Shown piece by piece: positions 8,446 through 17,559 of a stretch of DNA of 60,548 nucleotides (positions within the stretch are counted from its first letter, which is position 1; every line of letters begins with the position of its first letter). Below the pieces are notes generated by a model. The model worked only from the letters and a program-made list of their open reading frames with translations. It ran no database searches and was not told the DNA's origin. The stretch is from Bacilli bacterium (GTDB lineage Bacteria > Bacillota_I > Bacilli_A > RFN20 > CAG-826). The translations under genes were made by a program, and so were the position numbers. The stretch covers positions 1 through 60,548 of the forward strand of contig JAGAHY010000128.1 of the NCBI GenBank assembly GCA_017626815.1, read 5' to 3'.

Positions 8446-9867
8446 TTATTGATTTTGAACTTTTTTCGATATGGCTCGCGCAATCACGATGCCCGAAGCG
8501 CCCGCCTGGGCTAACCCACGCGTCAAGCCCGCGCCATCGCCGCCCACGAATAAGTTCTTGATTTCGCTCACTTCGAGGTCGTTATTGATATCCGGATGTG
8601 CCGAATAATATTTCGCCTCGACGCCATAAAGCAACGTATGCTCCGTCGCGATGCCTGGAGTCACCTTATCCAGAATTTGAATCATCTCGATAATGGCCTC
8701 CATTGTCTTCTGGGGCATGCAAAGGGTCAAGTCGCCAGGAACGGCTTCCGTTAACGTTGGGCGGACAAAGCCTTCTTTGATGCGCTTTTCGGTAGAGCGT
8801 CTTCCCAATTTGATGTCACCATAACGTTGCACGATGACACCACCGCAAGCCAACTGGTTGGCCAATGAAGAGACTTTCTTCGCGTACTCATTCGGCGCTT
8901 TGAAGGGCTCGGAGAAATGATGGGAAACCAAAAGGGCGAAGTTGGTATTCTTGGAAGAAAGTTTGGAATCACTATAAGAATGGCCATTGACATTGACGAC
9001 GCCTTCATAGTTTTCCACGACGACATGTCCCCCAGGGTTGGAACAGAAGGTACGGACAACGTTGCCGTTGCTGGTTTGGTAAAGGAATTTCCCTTCATAG
9101 AGGTTATCGTTGATTTCCTCCATGACCAAATTGGGGCATTCCACGCGGACGCCGATATCCACCTGCGTCTGCGTCATGTTCACGCCGCGTTTTTCCAATA
9201 CCTCGGCAAGCCACTTGCTGCCCTCGCGGCCGACGCTTAAAGAAACATAGTCCGCTTCAAAGCTACGGCCATCGGCAAGAACCACGCCTTTGACGGTGTT
9301 ATCCTCAACGATGATATCTTGAACTTTGGTCCCAAAAAACATGGAAATGCGTTCACTTAAATAATTCGAAATCTTTGTCAAAATTTTTAAATTCTCTTCC
9401 GTTCCCAGATGTCTTACTTTGCTGCGCAATAGTTTTAAACCCGCGGCCATCGCCCTGCGTTCAATCTGTTTGACAATCGGGGTATTTGGATCCGTGATGA
9501 CTTCCGTCGCCCCGAAATCGAGGTTAATTTTATCGACATAGTTGATGATGTCGAGGAGTTGATCCTCATCCATATAATCCGTCAGCCAGCCGCCAAATTC
9601 CGTCGTGATGTTAAACTTGCCATCTGAGTAAGCGCCCGCGCCACCAAAGCCATTGGTGATGGAACAAGCGGGGTAACATTCGCTATATCCTTTCGTATTT
9701 AAAGGGCACTTTTTGATCTTGTGTTCTAAGACAGGGCAACGCCTTTTCTCAATGCTGTTGCCGCCGTCGATCAAAGCGATTTTCAGCGAGGGTTGGAGCT
9801 TGTTAAGCTCATAGGCCGCGAAGTAGCCCGCCGGGCCCGCGCCGACAAAGATGACATCGAATTTCAT
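8446..9867 (-). CDS. FAD-dependent dehydrogenase, COG2509-type
   Basis: A 473-aa flavoprotein. The N-terminus carries the FAD-binding Rossmann motif VGAGPAGYFAAYEL (residues 8-21), followed by NGFGGAGAYSDGKF and a C-terminal second FAD contact GGDGAGLTRGLAQAGASG. The layout matches the uncharacterised NAD(P)/FAD dehydrogenase family COG2509. There is a cysteine-rich stretch near residue 44-67 (RRCPVLEHKIKKCPLN, SECYPAC), which is typical of the family. The start has GAGG 11 nt upstream. The reaction is not known for the family; a cytoplasmic redox role is likely. Confidence 0.82.
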   Translation of the reverse strand: MKFDVIFVGAGPAGYFAAYELNKLQPSLKIALIDGGNSIEKRRCPVLEHKIKKCPLNTKGYSECYPACSITNGFGGAGAYSDGKFNITTEFGGWLTDYMDEDQLLDIINYVDKINLDFGATEVITDPNTPIVKQIERRAMAAGLKLLRSKVRHLGTEENLKILTKISNYLSERISMFFGTKVQDIIVEDNTVKGVVLADGRSFEADYVSLSVGREGSKWLAEVLEKRGVNMTQTQVDIGVRVECPNLVMEEINDNLYEGKFLYQTSNGNVVRTFCSNPGGHVVVENYEGVVNVNGHSYSDSKLSSKNTNFALLVSHHFSEPFKAPNEYAKKVSSLANQLACGGVIVQRYGDIKLGRRSTEKRIKEGFVRPTLTEAVPGDLTLCMPQKTMEAIIEMIQILDKVTPGIATEHTLLYGVEAKYYSAHPDINNDLEVSEIKNLFVGGDGAGLTRGLAQAGASGIVIARAISKKVQNQ

Positions 9868-10083
9868 AGGTTCAATTTCCTCGACGCATAATCATAAAAC
9901 ATAAATAGATTTCCACATAGTTTTGTTACTTGAATTGCGCAAAAAGCGCTACCAATTGATGGGCTGACAAGGTGTATCTATATTTCACCTCTAGTTTAAA
10001 TAGAGAAAGAATCCCAATGCAGTCCGGCAACGGTGGCGAGCGCTTTCCCACTGACCAATTAGGAAAAAAATAATCCCGTTATG

Positions 10084-10097
10084 TGTAAGCGCTTGCA
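10084..10097 (+). promoter_or_regulatory. Perfectly palindromic cre/LacI-type operator
   Basis: TGTAAGCGCTTGCA fits the CcpA cre consensus exactly and has a nearly perfect dyad. It lies 50 bp upstream of the GH3 start and overlaps a possible -35 TTGCAT, a position that would allow repression. Confidence 0.6.
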
Positions 10098-10147
10098 TGG
10101 ATATGTAAATCTAAATAGGTTGTTTGCGAAAAAGGAATTAGGAACTT

Positions 10148-13100
10148 ATGGACAAAGTGAAAAAACCAAAACCAGTAGCGACTGCGATCATTTATTCAGC
10201 CGCTTTCCTCCTCACCCTAGGCGTGGCCATAACGGCACAAGTCGTGACCAGCTATTATGACTCGGTCATCCGCGACTTCATGGGCGTCTTAGGCAAAAAG
10301 ACCGTCAACGAAGTCAACGATGGTCTCGATAAGCAATACAACAAGAAGAAATTTGAAACCGTCAAAGAGCTCGACGATTATGAACGGGAATTGGTTCGTG
10401 ATATCGGCGGCGAAGGCTATGTCTTACTCAAAAACGAAGACCATTCTCTTCCTTTAGCGGCCAAATCCAAAGTCAGTCTCTTCAGCCATTCCTCGGTGGA
10501 TATCCTCGCAGGCGGCACGGGCTCGGGCACCGGCAGCCTCGACGCGAATATGAAAGAAGCCTTTCTCGCGCAAGGTTTCGAGGTTAATGATAAGCTCTGG
10601 AACTTCTATTCCTCGGGAAGAGGAAGCGGCTATGTGCGCGCTCCTGGATCGGTGAATTATGGGCATGGCGTCGAATTATGGAACATCAACGAATGTCCCT
10701 TGTCCGTCCTGGAAAGCGAGCCCGGTCTTTTGGATAGCGCCCAAGGCACCACGCCGATCTTCTTCATCTCCCGCACCGGCGGCGAAGGACGTGACCTCGC
10801 CCGTGGCATGCATCGCCATACCGGCATCGAAGAAGATAAGAACAAGCATTACCTTGAACCCGATTCCGTCGAGTTAGGCATCATTTCCTATCTAAATGAA
10901 CGCTTTGACAATGTCGTCATCGTCGTCAACACCAATAACGCCATGGAACTAGGCTGGGTCAAAAACTATCCCCACATCAAATCCGTTCTCTGGGCACCTG
11001 GCGGAGGCGGACAGACGGCCCATTCCATCGTCGATGTCCTCTCGGGCAAAAAGAACCCCAGCGGCCACCTTGTCGATACCTTTGTCTACGATAACTTCTC
11101 TTCTCCAGCCATGGCCAACTTTGGCGACATCATGTATACCCGCAATGGCCAGCCGGCCTTAGCCTTCGGGGATGCGATGCAAGATCTTTCCAATACCAAC
11201 GCCAGCCACAATGTCTATTATGGCGTCTCTTATGATGAAGGGATCTATGTTGGCTACAAATATTACGAGACCCGTTATTACGATAAAGCCCTAAATCAAG
11301 GTAACGCCGGGGACTATGATTACGACAAAGAAGTCCTTTACCCCTTCGGCTATGGTTTGTCCTACACGCAGTTCCAATGGAGTAATTTCACCCTCGGTGA
11401 TTTTGATGAAGATGGTAACGCCACCGCCACCATCACCGTAAAAAATATTGGGGATTTAGCAGGGAAAGAGGCCGTTGGGCTCTACGTCAACACGCCCTAC
11501 ACCGCCTACGATATCGCCAATCACATCGAAAAATCAGCGACGTCCCTAATTGGTTTTGCCAAGACTTCCTTACTCGCTCCCGGCGCCCAAGAAGAAGTCC
11601 AGATCACCGTCAACAAAGAAGACTTCAAGACCTATGATGACGTGAAGGCAAAGACCTATATTCTCGAAGATGGTGAATATCTTTTCACCGCTGCCAAAGA
11701 CGCCCATGAAGCAACCAACAATTTCCTCCAGAGTCGTGGTGTCGATCTAGGCAAAGATCTTAGTTTCGTCAAATCGTTCGATTTCGATGATCCTGACGGC
11801 GACTATGAAATCCTCGATAAGTCCAAATCCGGCGCTGAAGTTACCAATCATTTCGATGACGCGAACTATATCGACCGCAAAGCCTACTTGACCCGCGCGG
11901 ATTGGACCGGCTCTTTCCCCAAGACCCACGGCAATCAAGACGCGCACTTCTCCTCGATGTATTCCGAGCGTAACGGCTATACCTATCAAGAGGAAATCAG
12001 CGAAGAGATTTATAACAAGCTCCGTCTCTCCGGCACCGCTGAAGCTGCCAATTCACCCATCAAAGACGAAGATATCGCATCCAAGGCCGTCTATTATGGA
12101 CAAAGTGGCAGCGTGGAACTCATCGACGTCCGCGGTTTAGACTACGCTGACGTTCAATGGAACGAGCTCATCAAACGCATGACCGAGCAAGAAGTCGGCT
12201 TCATCGTCAACCTCTCCGGATATACGACGGGCCGCAGCGAGGCCATCGCCAAACCGGCCACCCATGACCTCGATGGCCCGATGGGCCTAAACCTCATGGC
12301 CACCCATGAGCCCTTCTCCATCGCCTATCCTGCCGAAGTCACCATCGCCGCAACGTGGAATAAGGATCTCTCCTCCGCCCATGGCGAAGCGATCGCTCAG
12401 GATGGCCTTAGGGATAAGGTCCTCGCCGCCGGCTGGTATGGCCCAGGCGCCAATATCCACCGCACTCCTTTCTCCGGGCGTAACTTCGAATACTATTCCG
12501 AAGACCCGTTCATGTCCGGCACCATGGCCCAATCCGCCATCAAAGCCGCGGCTAAAGAAGGCATGTATTCCTTCGTGAAGCACTTCGCGCTCAACGACCA
12601 AGAAGATCACCGTGACCAAAACGGCGTCTGCGCCTGGTCCAATGAGCAAGCCATCCGTGAAATCTACCTCAAGCCCTTCCAAATGGTCTTCGAAGGCGGC
12701 ACAGTGGAAACCAAGTATTATGAAGGAAAAACCTTAAAAACAGCGCAAACCCCGATTGCTTTAGCGGTTATGACTTCATTTAACCGCGTCGGCGCCACCT
12801 GGGCTGGCGGAGATTACCGCCTCCTTACCAGCGTCATGCGCAACGAATGGAATTTCCACGGCCTCGCCCTCACCGATTACTCCGCGGGCGCCTACTCCTA
12901 CATGCACGTTCATCAGATGTTACGCGCTGGTGGCGATTGCCAGTTGACCCAATACGGCCATAACTTCGCCGATTACACTCCCGCAAACGTCTATTACACC
13001 AACCTCGCCATGTCTCACGTCCTCTACACGGTCGCCAACTCCAACAACATGAATGGCTTCAGCCATGGCGCGACGTTAGGTTACTCGGGCTTCCCTGTCT

Positions 13101-13201
13101 ATTACTTCGTCATCATCGGCGTTTATGCCCTCGCCGCCACTATCCTTGGTTTAGGCATTGGCTTCACCATCCGTTCCTTCCGTCGGAAGAAATCCGCCTA
13201 A
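10148..13201 (+). CDS. Second membrane-anchored, domain-swapped GH3 beta-glucosidase-like enzyme
   Basis: A 1017-aa paralogue of the GH3 enzyme at 2371-5538 with the same unusual plan: N-terminal membrane helix (about 11-34), sandwich domain first (GYVLLKNEDHSLPL near 95), fibronectin-like segment, then the TIM barrel with RTPFSGRNFEYYSEDP, KHFALNDQE and NFHGLALTDYSAG (predicted nucleophile Asp910), and a C-terminal helix (about 978-1002) with a basic tail FRRKKSA. It most likely hydrolyses beta-glucosides outside the cell. The two copies differ in length and loop sequence, so they may prefer different linkages. AGGAATTAGGAAC precedes the start, and a palindromic TGTAAGCGCTTGCA operator lies upstream. 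Confidence 0.88.
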   Translation: MDKVKKPKPVATAIIYSAAFLLTLGVAITAQVVTSYYDSVIRDFMGVLGKKTVNEVNDGLDKQYNKKKFETVKELDDYERELVRDIGGEGYVLLKNEDHSLPLAAKSKVSLFSHSSVDILAGGTGSGTGSLDANMKEAFLAQGFEVNDKLWNFYSSGRGSGYVRAPGSVNYGHGVELWNINECPLSVLESEPGLLDSAQGTTPIFFISRTGGEGRDLARGMHRHTGIEEDKNKHYLEPDSVELGIISYLNERFDNVVIVVNTNNAMELGWVKNYPHIKSVLWAPGGGGQTAHSIVDVLSGKKNPSGHLVDTFVYDNFSSPAMANFGDIMYTRNGQPALAFGDAMQDLSNTNASHNVYYGVSYDEGIYVGYKYYETRYYDKALNQGNAGDYDYDKEVLYPFGYGLSYTQFQWSNFTLGDFDEDGNATATITVKNIGDLAGKEAVGLYVNTPYTAYDIANHIEKSATSLIGFAKTSLLAPGAQEEVQITVNKEDFKTYDDVKAKTYILEDGEYLFTAAKDAHEATNNFLQSRGVDLGKDLSFVKSFDFDDPDGDYEILDKSKSGAEVTNHFDDANYIDRKAYLTRADWTGSFPKTHGNQDAHFSSMYSERNGYTYQEEISEEIYNKLRLSGTAEAANSPIKDEDIASKAVYYGQSGSVELIDVRGLDYADVQWNELIKRMTEQEVGFIVNLSGYTTGRSEAIAKPATHDLDGPMGLNLMATHEPFSIAYPAEVTIAATWNKDLSSAHGEAIAQDGLRDKVLAAGWYGPGANIHRTPFSGRNFEYYSEDPFMSGTMAQSAIKAAAKEGMYSFVKHFALNDQEDHRDQNGVCAWSNEQAIREIYLKPFQMVFEGGTVETKYYEGKTLKTAQTPIALAVMTSFNRVGATWAGGDYRLLTSVMRNEWNFHGLALTDYSAGAYSYMHVHQMLRAGGDCQLTQYGHNFADYTPANVYYTNLAMSHVLYTVANSNNMNGFSHGATLGYSGFPVYYFVIIGVYALAATILGLGIGFTIRSFRRKKSA

Positions 13202-13209
13202 CAGCCTAA

Positions 13210-13260
13210 AGCCCCACTTTCGGTGACGAATGCCACTGAGGTGGGGCTATTTCACCTTTC
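13210..13260 (+). terminator. Probable terminator after the second GH3 gene
   Basis: An AGCCCCAC/GTGGGGCT 8-bp stem with a 23-nt loop that can form an inner GTG/CAC stem, followed by a pyrimidine-rich ATTTCACCTTTCT. The T-run is interrupted, so efficiency is uncertain. Confidence 0.5.
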
Positions 13261-13275
13261 TCTGAAAACTTGGGA

Positions 13276-13281
13276 TATAAT
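13276..13281 (+). promoter_or_regulatory. -10 box TATAAT just upstream of the LytTR regulator
   Basis: A perfect TATAAT ends 9 bp before the ATG at 13291. A start site 6-8 bp downstream would leave a leader of 3 nt or less. No Shine-Dalgarno is visible. Confidence 0.5.
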
Positions 13282-13290
13282 GAAACAGCT

Positions 13291-14019
13291 ATGAACACGT
13301 GCATTGCAATCATCGAAGACGATGACAACGCCTACAACCGTCTTTTAGGTCACATTCAACGCTTTGCAGACGAGACAGGCCAGAAATTCGATATCACGAG
13401 ATTCCCGCAGGCAAACCCCTTCCTCAACGAACCCGCGGACCGCTTTCATATTGTCTTCATGGATATCGAACTGCCCGATCTCGACGGCCTCTCCGCCGCG
13501 CGTAGGCTCCGTGAAAAGAACAAAGTCAGTTCTCTTATTTTCGTCACCAATCTGGCTAAGTACGCCCAGTTCGGTTATGAAGTCGATGCCATCTCTTACT
13601 TGGTCAAACCCGTGACCTATGATTCCTTTGCCCTCGTCTTCCGCAAGGCCCTTAATGCTTATTCCGAAAACGAAGAATACGACTTTATCTTCAAGATCCC
13701 CGGAGGCATAGAGAAGGTCTCCATCAAAAAGCTAGTCTACGTGGAAGTGCTCTCGCACATCGTCATCTATCATCTCGTCGATGGCCAAATCGAAAAGACT
13801 GGAACCTTAGGGAAAGTAGAAAAGCTCCTATCCCCCTACGGCTTCCTTCGTTGCCATAATGCCTATTTGGTCAACCCTGCTTTTGTCCGTGGGGTCAAGC
13901 AGAACGAAATTGTCGTCGGTTCCGACCTCATTCCTTTGGCAAGAAGCAAAAAGAAGGGCTTTTTGCAGGGACTTTCGGATTATTACTTGAACAAGAAGGG
14001 CAAAGATGAACTTCTATGA
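13291..14019 (+). CDS. LytTR-family response regulator
   Basis: A 242-aa regulator with an N-terminal receiver domain (acidic pair EDDD at 9-12, phospho-acceptor Asp58 in VFMDIELPDLDG, conserved Lys in VKPV) and a C-terminal LytTR DNA-binding domain (about 135-235; VEVLSHIVIYH, FLRCHNAYLVNP). It should be phosphorylated by the GHKL kinase encoded directly after it; the two genes overlap by 14 bp. The preceding TATAAT and lack of a Shine-Dalgarno suggest a leaderless transcript. Its position between GH3 and GH16 genes makes glucan-related targets possible but unproven; LytTR systems usually answer peptides or envelope signals. Confidence 0.88.
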   Translation: MNTCIAIIEDDDNAYNRLLGHIQRFADETGQKFDITRFPQANPFLNEPADRFHIVFMDIELPDLDGLSAARRLREKNKVSSLIFVTNLAKYAQFGYEVDAISYLVKPVTYDSFALVFRKALNAYSENEEYDFIFKIPGGIEKVSIKKLVYVEVLSHIVIYHLVDGQIEKTGTLGKVEKLLSPYGFLRCHNAYLVNPAFVRGVKQNEIVVGSDLIPLARSKKKGFLQGLSDYYLNKKGKDELL

Positions 14020-15376
14020 CATCACCATCCACGATTATTTGGAAACCATAATCGAATGGGTTTTTGAATACTACATCATCGCCTTGGCTTTATTTTGGGC
14101 CGCCCCGAAAAGAAGCCGTTTCTTGCTTCGTCTCTTCTTAGGCTTAGCGATAATCATCGGCGTCAGTTATCCCCTGGCCATCTTTTATCATGTCTATGGC
14201 GGAAATAGTTGGGGTCGCAGTTTCGTTTACTTCCTCTTATTTAGCCTTGGCGTCGTCCATTTAGGCCTTTGCTACCGCATCGAGCCCATGAAACTGATTC
14301 TGGCGAGCGACTTTGCTTATTTGGTTCAGAACGCAACCTACAAACTCTTCATCACCGTCTTCACCTCCATCGTCTACCTTTCCGGCGGTACCTTTAACGT
14401 CAGTGAAGTCGTTTACAAAGTCATTTATTACTCACAGTTCCTCGTGCAGATTGGCTTAATCTACTTATTCTTAATTAAACCCGCGCGTAAAGCCGTCTTC
14501 GAGGCCCCATTACCGCCCATCGTCATCATGGTCAGCTTCTTCACCGTCTTAGTGTCGGTTGTCTTATCCGCGACACAGGATATTCATATCCAGAAAATCG
14601 CCGAGGACATCTATGCCTCTCCAACCGCTTCGGTCTATATCATTCGCCTAGTCGGTTATATCATGTCCTTTTTGCTCGATGTTTCCATCGTCATCATGGT
14701 CTTCGCCTCTGGGCGGTCCAATTCGTTACGTCGCGATATCAGCGATCTTCAATACCTTATCCAACAAAGCGCGAAGCAATACGAAATCAGTCAGCAGACC
14801 ATTGAAGCCATCAACATCAAATGTCACGACATGAAACACCGTGTCAACAAAATCGTCGGCGATAGCTTGCCTAAAGACGCCATCGAAGATATCAACGAAA
14901 CCATCGCTATCTATGACGCGCTCATCGACACGGGCAATAAGACTCTAGATGTCGTCCTTACCGAAAAGAACCTCGCCTGTGAATCCAGCAAAATCGCCTT
15001 CACCAAAACCGCCGATGGAAAAGCCGTCGATTTTATGAGCACCGGCGATATCTTCTGCTTGTTTGGCAATATCCTCGACAATGCCATTGAAGCTACCAAG
15101 AACGTCGAAGATCCCAGCAAGCGGTACATTAACCTCAGCCTGAATAAGATCGGCGAAGGCATCACAAAGATTGAGTGTTCCAACTATTTCGTCGGTGGGC
15201 GAGACTTCGAAAACGGCCTGCCTTTAACGACCAAGAACGATAAGCTTAACCACGGCTTTGGCACCAAGAGCATCCAGGAAATCGTCCATCGTTACCATGG
15301 CGATGCCACATTCAAAACCGAGGGTAACATCTTCACCGTCAGCATCATCTTCTATAACGTCGCTCCTGCCAATTAA
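14006..15376 (+). CDS. GHKL (AgrC-like) sensor histidine kinase
   Basis: A 456-aa kinase with about six membrane segments in residues 1-235, a short coiled linker, the phospho-acceptor motif CHDMKHRVNK (His274) and a C-terminal GHKL ATPase domain with N-box GNILDNAIEATKNV (about 354) and HGFGTKSIQEIV. This is the HPK10/AgrC architecture that partners LytTR regulators. It overlaps the regulator gene by 14 bp, so translation is coupled. No peptide pheromone gene such as agrD is visible next to it, so the signal is unknown. Confidence 0.87.
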   Translation: MNFYDITIHDYLETIIEWVFEYYIIALALFWAAPKRSRFLLRLFLGLAIIIGVSYPLAIFYHVYGGNSWGRSFVYFLLFSLGVVHLGLCYRIEPMKLILASDFAYLVQNATYKLFITVFTSIVYLSGGTFNVSEVVYKVIYYSQFLVQIGLIYLFLIKPARKAVFEAPLPPIVIMVSFFTVLVSVVLSATQDIHIQKIAEDIYASPTASVYIIRLVGYIMSFLLDVSIVIMVFASGRSNSLRRDISDLQYLIQQSAKQYEISQQTIEAINIKCHDMKHRVNKIVGDSLPKDAIEDINETIAIYDALIDTGNKTLDVVLTEKNLACESSKIAFTKTADGKAVDFMSTGDIFCLFGNILDNAIEATKNVEDPSKRYINLSLNKIGEGITKIECSNYFVGGRDFENGLPLTTKNDKLNHGFGTKSIQEIVHRYHGDATFKTEGNIFTVSIIFYNVAPAN

Positions 15377-15408
15377 CGCAAACTAAGTAAATAATGTGCA
15401 AGTTATGG

Positions 15409-15422
15409 TGTAAGCGTTTTCA
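15409..15422 (+). promoter_or_regulatory. cre-like operator TGTAAGCGTTTTCA upstream of GH16
   Basis: TGTAAGCGTTTTCA matches the CcpA/LacI-type cre consensus at every fixed position. It lies 53 bp upstream of the GH16 lipoprotein start and is a sister of the sites before the two GH3 genes. Confidence 0.6.
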
Positions 15423-15475
15423 TTTCCCTTTGAAAGGGAGATAGTAGTGCCGAAATCCAAAAAAAGGAGAAAAAC

Positions 15476-17443
15476 ATGAGAAAATCTTTAAAGGCTGCCA
15501 TGTTGCTCACCCTTCCCGCGGCGATTATTCTCGCCTCTTGCGGCAAAGGCCAAACCAGCGACATCAAAGCTGATCCTCTCACCATCAAAAAAGTCGCGGA
15601 ATTCTCGGGCGACTACAGCAAGTTCTTTGCTTCTTCCGGATACGGCAATGGCGAACCCTTCAACGTCGAATGGAATGCCAACGATGCCCAGGTCAAAGAC
15701 GACGGTTTACTCCACCTCTCGATTCATAAGAACGCTGAAGGCAGGGAGTATCCTTACCTTGGCGGTGAATTCCGTTCCAAAGAGTTCTATGGCTATGGCG
15801 ACTTCGCCACAAGGATGAAGCCCTCCAAGACGACCGGCACCGCCTCTACCTTCTTCCTCTACACCGGCGAATGGGATTCGGAAACCTTGCACCCCTCCAC
15901 TGGCGAAGGCGACACCAAGAACCCCGGCAACGCTGAAGGTGTCCACGATGAGATTGATATCGAATTCCTCGGCAAAGATACCACCAAAGTCCAATTCAAC
16001 TATTTCACCAGCGGCAAAGGCGAGCACGAATACCTCTACGATCTTGGCTTCGATGCTTCCCTCGAATACCATACCTATGGCTTCCGTTGGGAAAAAGAAG
16101 CCATCACCTGGTTCGTCGACGACAAGCCCGTCTATCGCGTGACCGATAACATTCCTTCTCACCCTGGACGCATCATCACCAACTACTGGGCTGGCACCGA
16201 AAAAGCCAAGAACTGGATGGGCGAATTCAAATATGAAAATGTCGGTGAAGCCACCTATCAATGGCATTCTGCTACCGGCGAGGCCAAAGAAACTCATAAA
16301 GTTCCGGTAATCCCCTCCAGCGAATCCAGCCAAGAAGGCGAATGGGATGGCAAGGAGCCTGTCGATATCACCGTTCTTAACGCCGACGCGGAATACACCA
16401 CCGCGGTCGCCGAAGACAAGAAGTCCGTGGAAGTCACCTACGACAACGTCGCCCCTTCCTCCTATAAGTGCGTCATCCTCGATATCCCTGAGGATTCTAG
16501 AGCCACCAGCAAAGTGAGCCTTGAACTCGAGAACAAAGGCGAAGCTCCGGTCCAGATTCGCGTTGACGTCAATGCGGCTACCACCCATGGCGCCAACAAC
16601 ATCACCGCCATCAACACCAGCGCCTCCTTCAATGGCGCGGGCGTCTACACCGACGTCGATTGGGGCGGATCCAAATTCGACATTGCCGCCGGCGCCAAAG
16701 GCACCGCCATCATCGACTACGAAGGCAGCCCCGTGAACCTCCTCTTCATGATCGATTCCTCCATCTACCAAGACGGTGCGACCAAGCATGAAGGCGATAT
16801 CGTCATCAGCAACATCAAGTTTGGTGGCGAAGGCGTTGTCCCCGTCGAGTCCAGCGAGTCTTCTCAACCTGTGGAATCCTCCGAAGGCAGTGAGCCTGTC
16901 GAGTCCTCTGAAGGCAGCGAGCCTGTGGAATCGTCCGAAGGCAGCGAACCCGTAGAGCCTTCGGAAGAACAAGAATCGTTCGAGTTCGACCTTGCGGCCG
17001 CTGACGAAGCCTACACGGTTAATGTTAGCGAAGACAAAAAATCCGCCAGCGTCTCCTATACCGCCGTTCAAGGTCAGACTTATAAGAACGTCACCTTCAA
17101 TCTTCCCGCGAAGAATGAAGAGTCCGGCAAAGTTACCCTCGATTTGAAGAATCCTGGCACCGACCCGGTCGCCGTCCGTATCGACGTCAACGCGGCCACG
17201 ACCCATGGCGATAACAACATCACCGCCATCAACACCAAGGCCACCTTCAATGATGCGGAAGTCTACACCGATCTCAGCTGGGGCGGCAGCAACACCAGCA
17301 TCGCTGGCGGCGTCTCTGGCACCTTCGTCATCGAGTATACGGGCGACGCAGTCACCTTACAGTTCATGATCGATTCCTTCGTCTATGGTGACACCGCTAT
17401 CCATGCCGGCGCCTTAGAGCTCTCCAATCTCTTCCTCGAATAG
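15476..17443 (+). CDS. GH16 lichenase lipoprotein with two tandem accessory domains
   Basis: A 655-aa surface lipoprotein (lipobox ILASC, Cys22). Residues about 40-285 are a GH16 beta-glucanase very close to Bacillus lichenase: DEIDIEFLGKDTTKVQFN gives the catalytic triad Glu159, Asp161, Glu163. This predicts an endo-beta-1,3-1,4-glucanase cutting mixed-linkage glucan. Two homologous beta-rich modules follow (about 299-453 and 504-655; each has AEDKKS/SEDKKS, RVDVNAATTHG and FMIDS), separated by a Ser/Glu/Pro linker with repeats of VESSEGSEP. I infer that the modules are carbohydrate-binding domains of an unassigned type. A strong AAAAGGAG precedes the start, and a cre-like operator lies upstream. 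The products would feed the GH3 enzymes. Confidence 0.92.
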   Translation: MRKSLKAAMLLTLPAAIILASCGKGQTSDIKADPLTIKKVAEFSGDYSKFFASSGYGNGEPFNVEWNANDAQVKDDGLLHLSIHKNAEGREYPYLGGEFRSKEFYGYGDFATRMKPSKTTGTASTFFLYTGEWDSETLHPSTGEGDTKNPGNAEGVHDEIDIEFLGKDTTKVQFNYFTSGKGEHEYLYDLGFDASLEYHTYGFRWEKEAITWFVDDKPVYRVTDNIPSHPGRIITNYWAGTEKAKNWMGEFKYENVGEATYQWHSATGEAKETHKVPVIPSSESSQEGEWDGKEPVDITVLNADAEYTTAVAEDKKSVEVTYDNVAPSSYKCVILDIPEDSRATSKVSLELENKGEAPVQIRVDVNAATTHGANNITAINTSASFNGAGVYTDVDWGGSKFDIAAGAKGTAIIDYEGSPVNLLFMIDSSIYQDGATKHEGDIVISNIKFGGEGVVPVESSESSQPVESSEGSEPVESSEGSEPVESSEGSEPVEPSEEQESFEFDLAAADEAYTVNVSEDKKSASVSYTAVQGQTYKNVTFNLPAKNEESGKVTLDLKNPGTDPVAVRIDVNAATTHGDNNITAINTKATFNDAEVYTDLSWGGSNTSIAGGVSGTFVIEYTGDAVTLQFMIDSFVYGDTAIHAGALELSNLFLE

Positions 17444-17460
17444 TTTTCCATAATTCAAAG

Positions 17461-17500
17461 AAAAAAATCGCAGTTCTGCGCTGGAATTGCGATTTTTTCT
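17461..17500 (+). terminator. Strong terminator after the large GH16 gene
   Basis: A stem AAAAAAATCGCA / TGCGATTTTTT (outer A/T-rich part plus ATCGCA) with a 15-nt loop ends in a T-run, 17 bp after the GH16 stop. Confidence 0.85.
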
Positions 17501-17559
17501 ATTTATCAATAGGAGCAAATTAACGAAATCGTGGATCAGTCTATCGCGGAATTGGGTCC

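Noticed and set aside
15707..17206. A 499-codon open frame on the minus strand opposite the GH16 lipoprotein
   Set aside because: It mirrors the codon bias of the GH16 gene, is rich in Gly/Phe/Val/Asp, has no ribosome site and no family likeness, while the plus strand encodes a clear lichenase.
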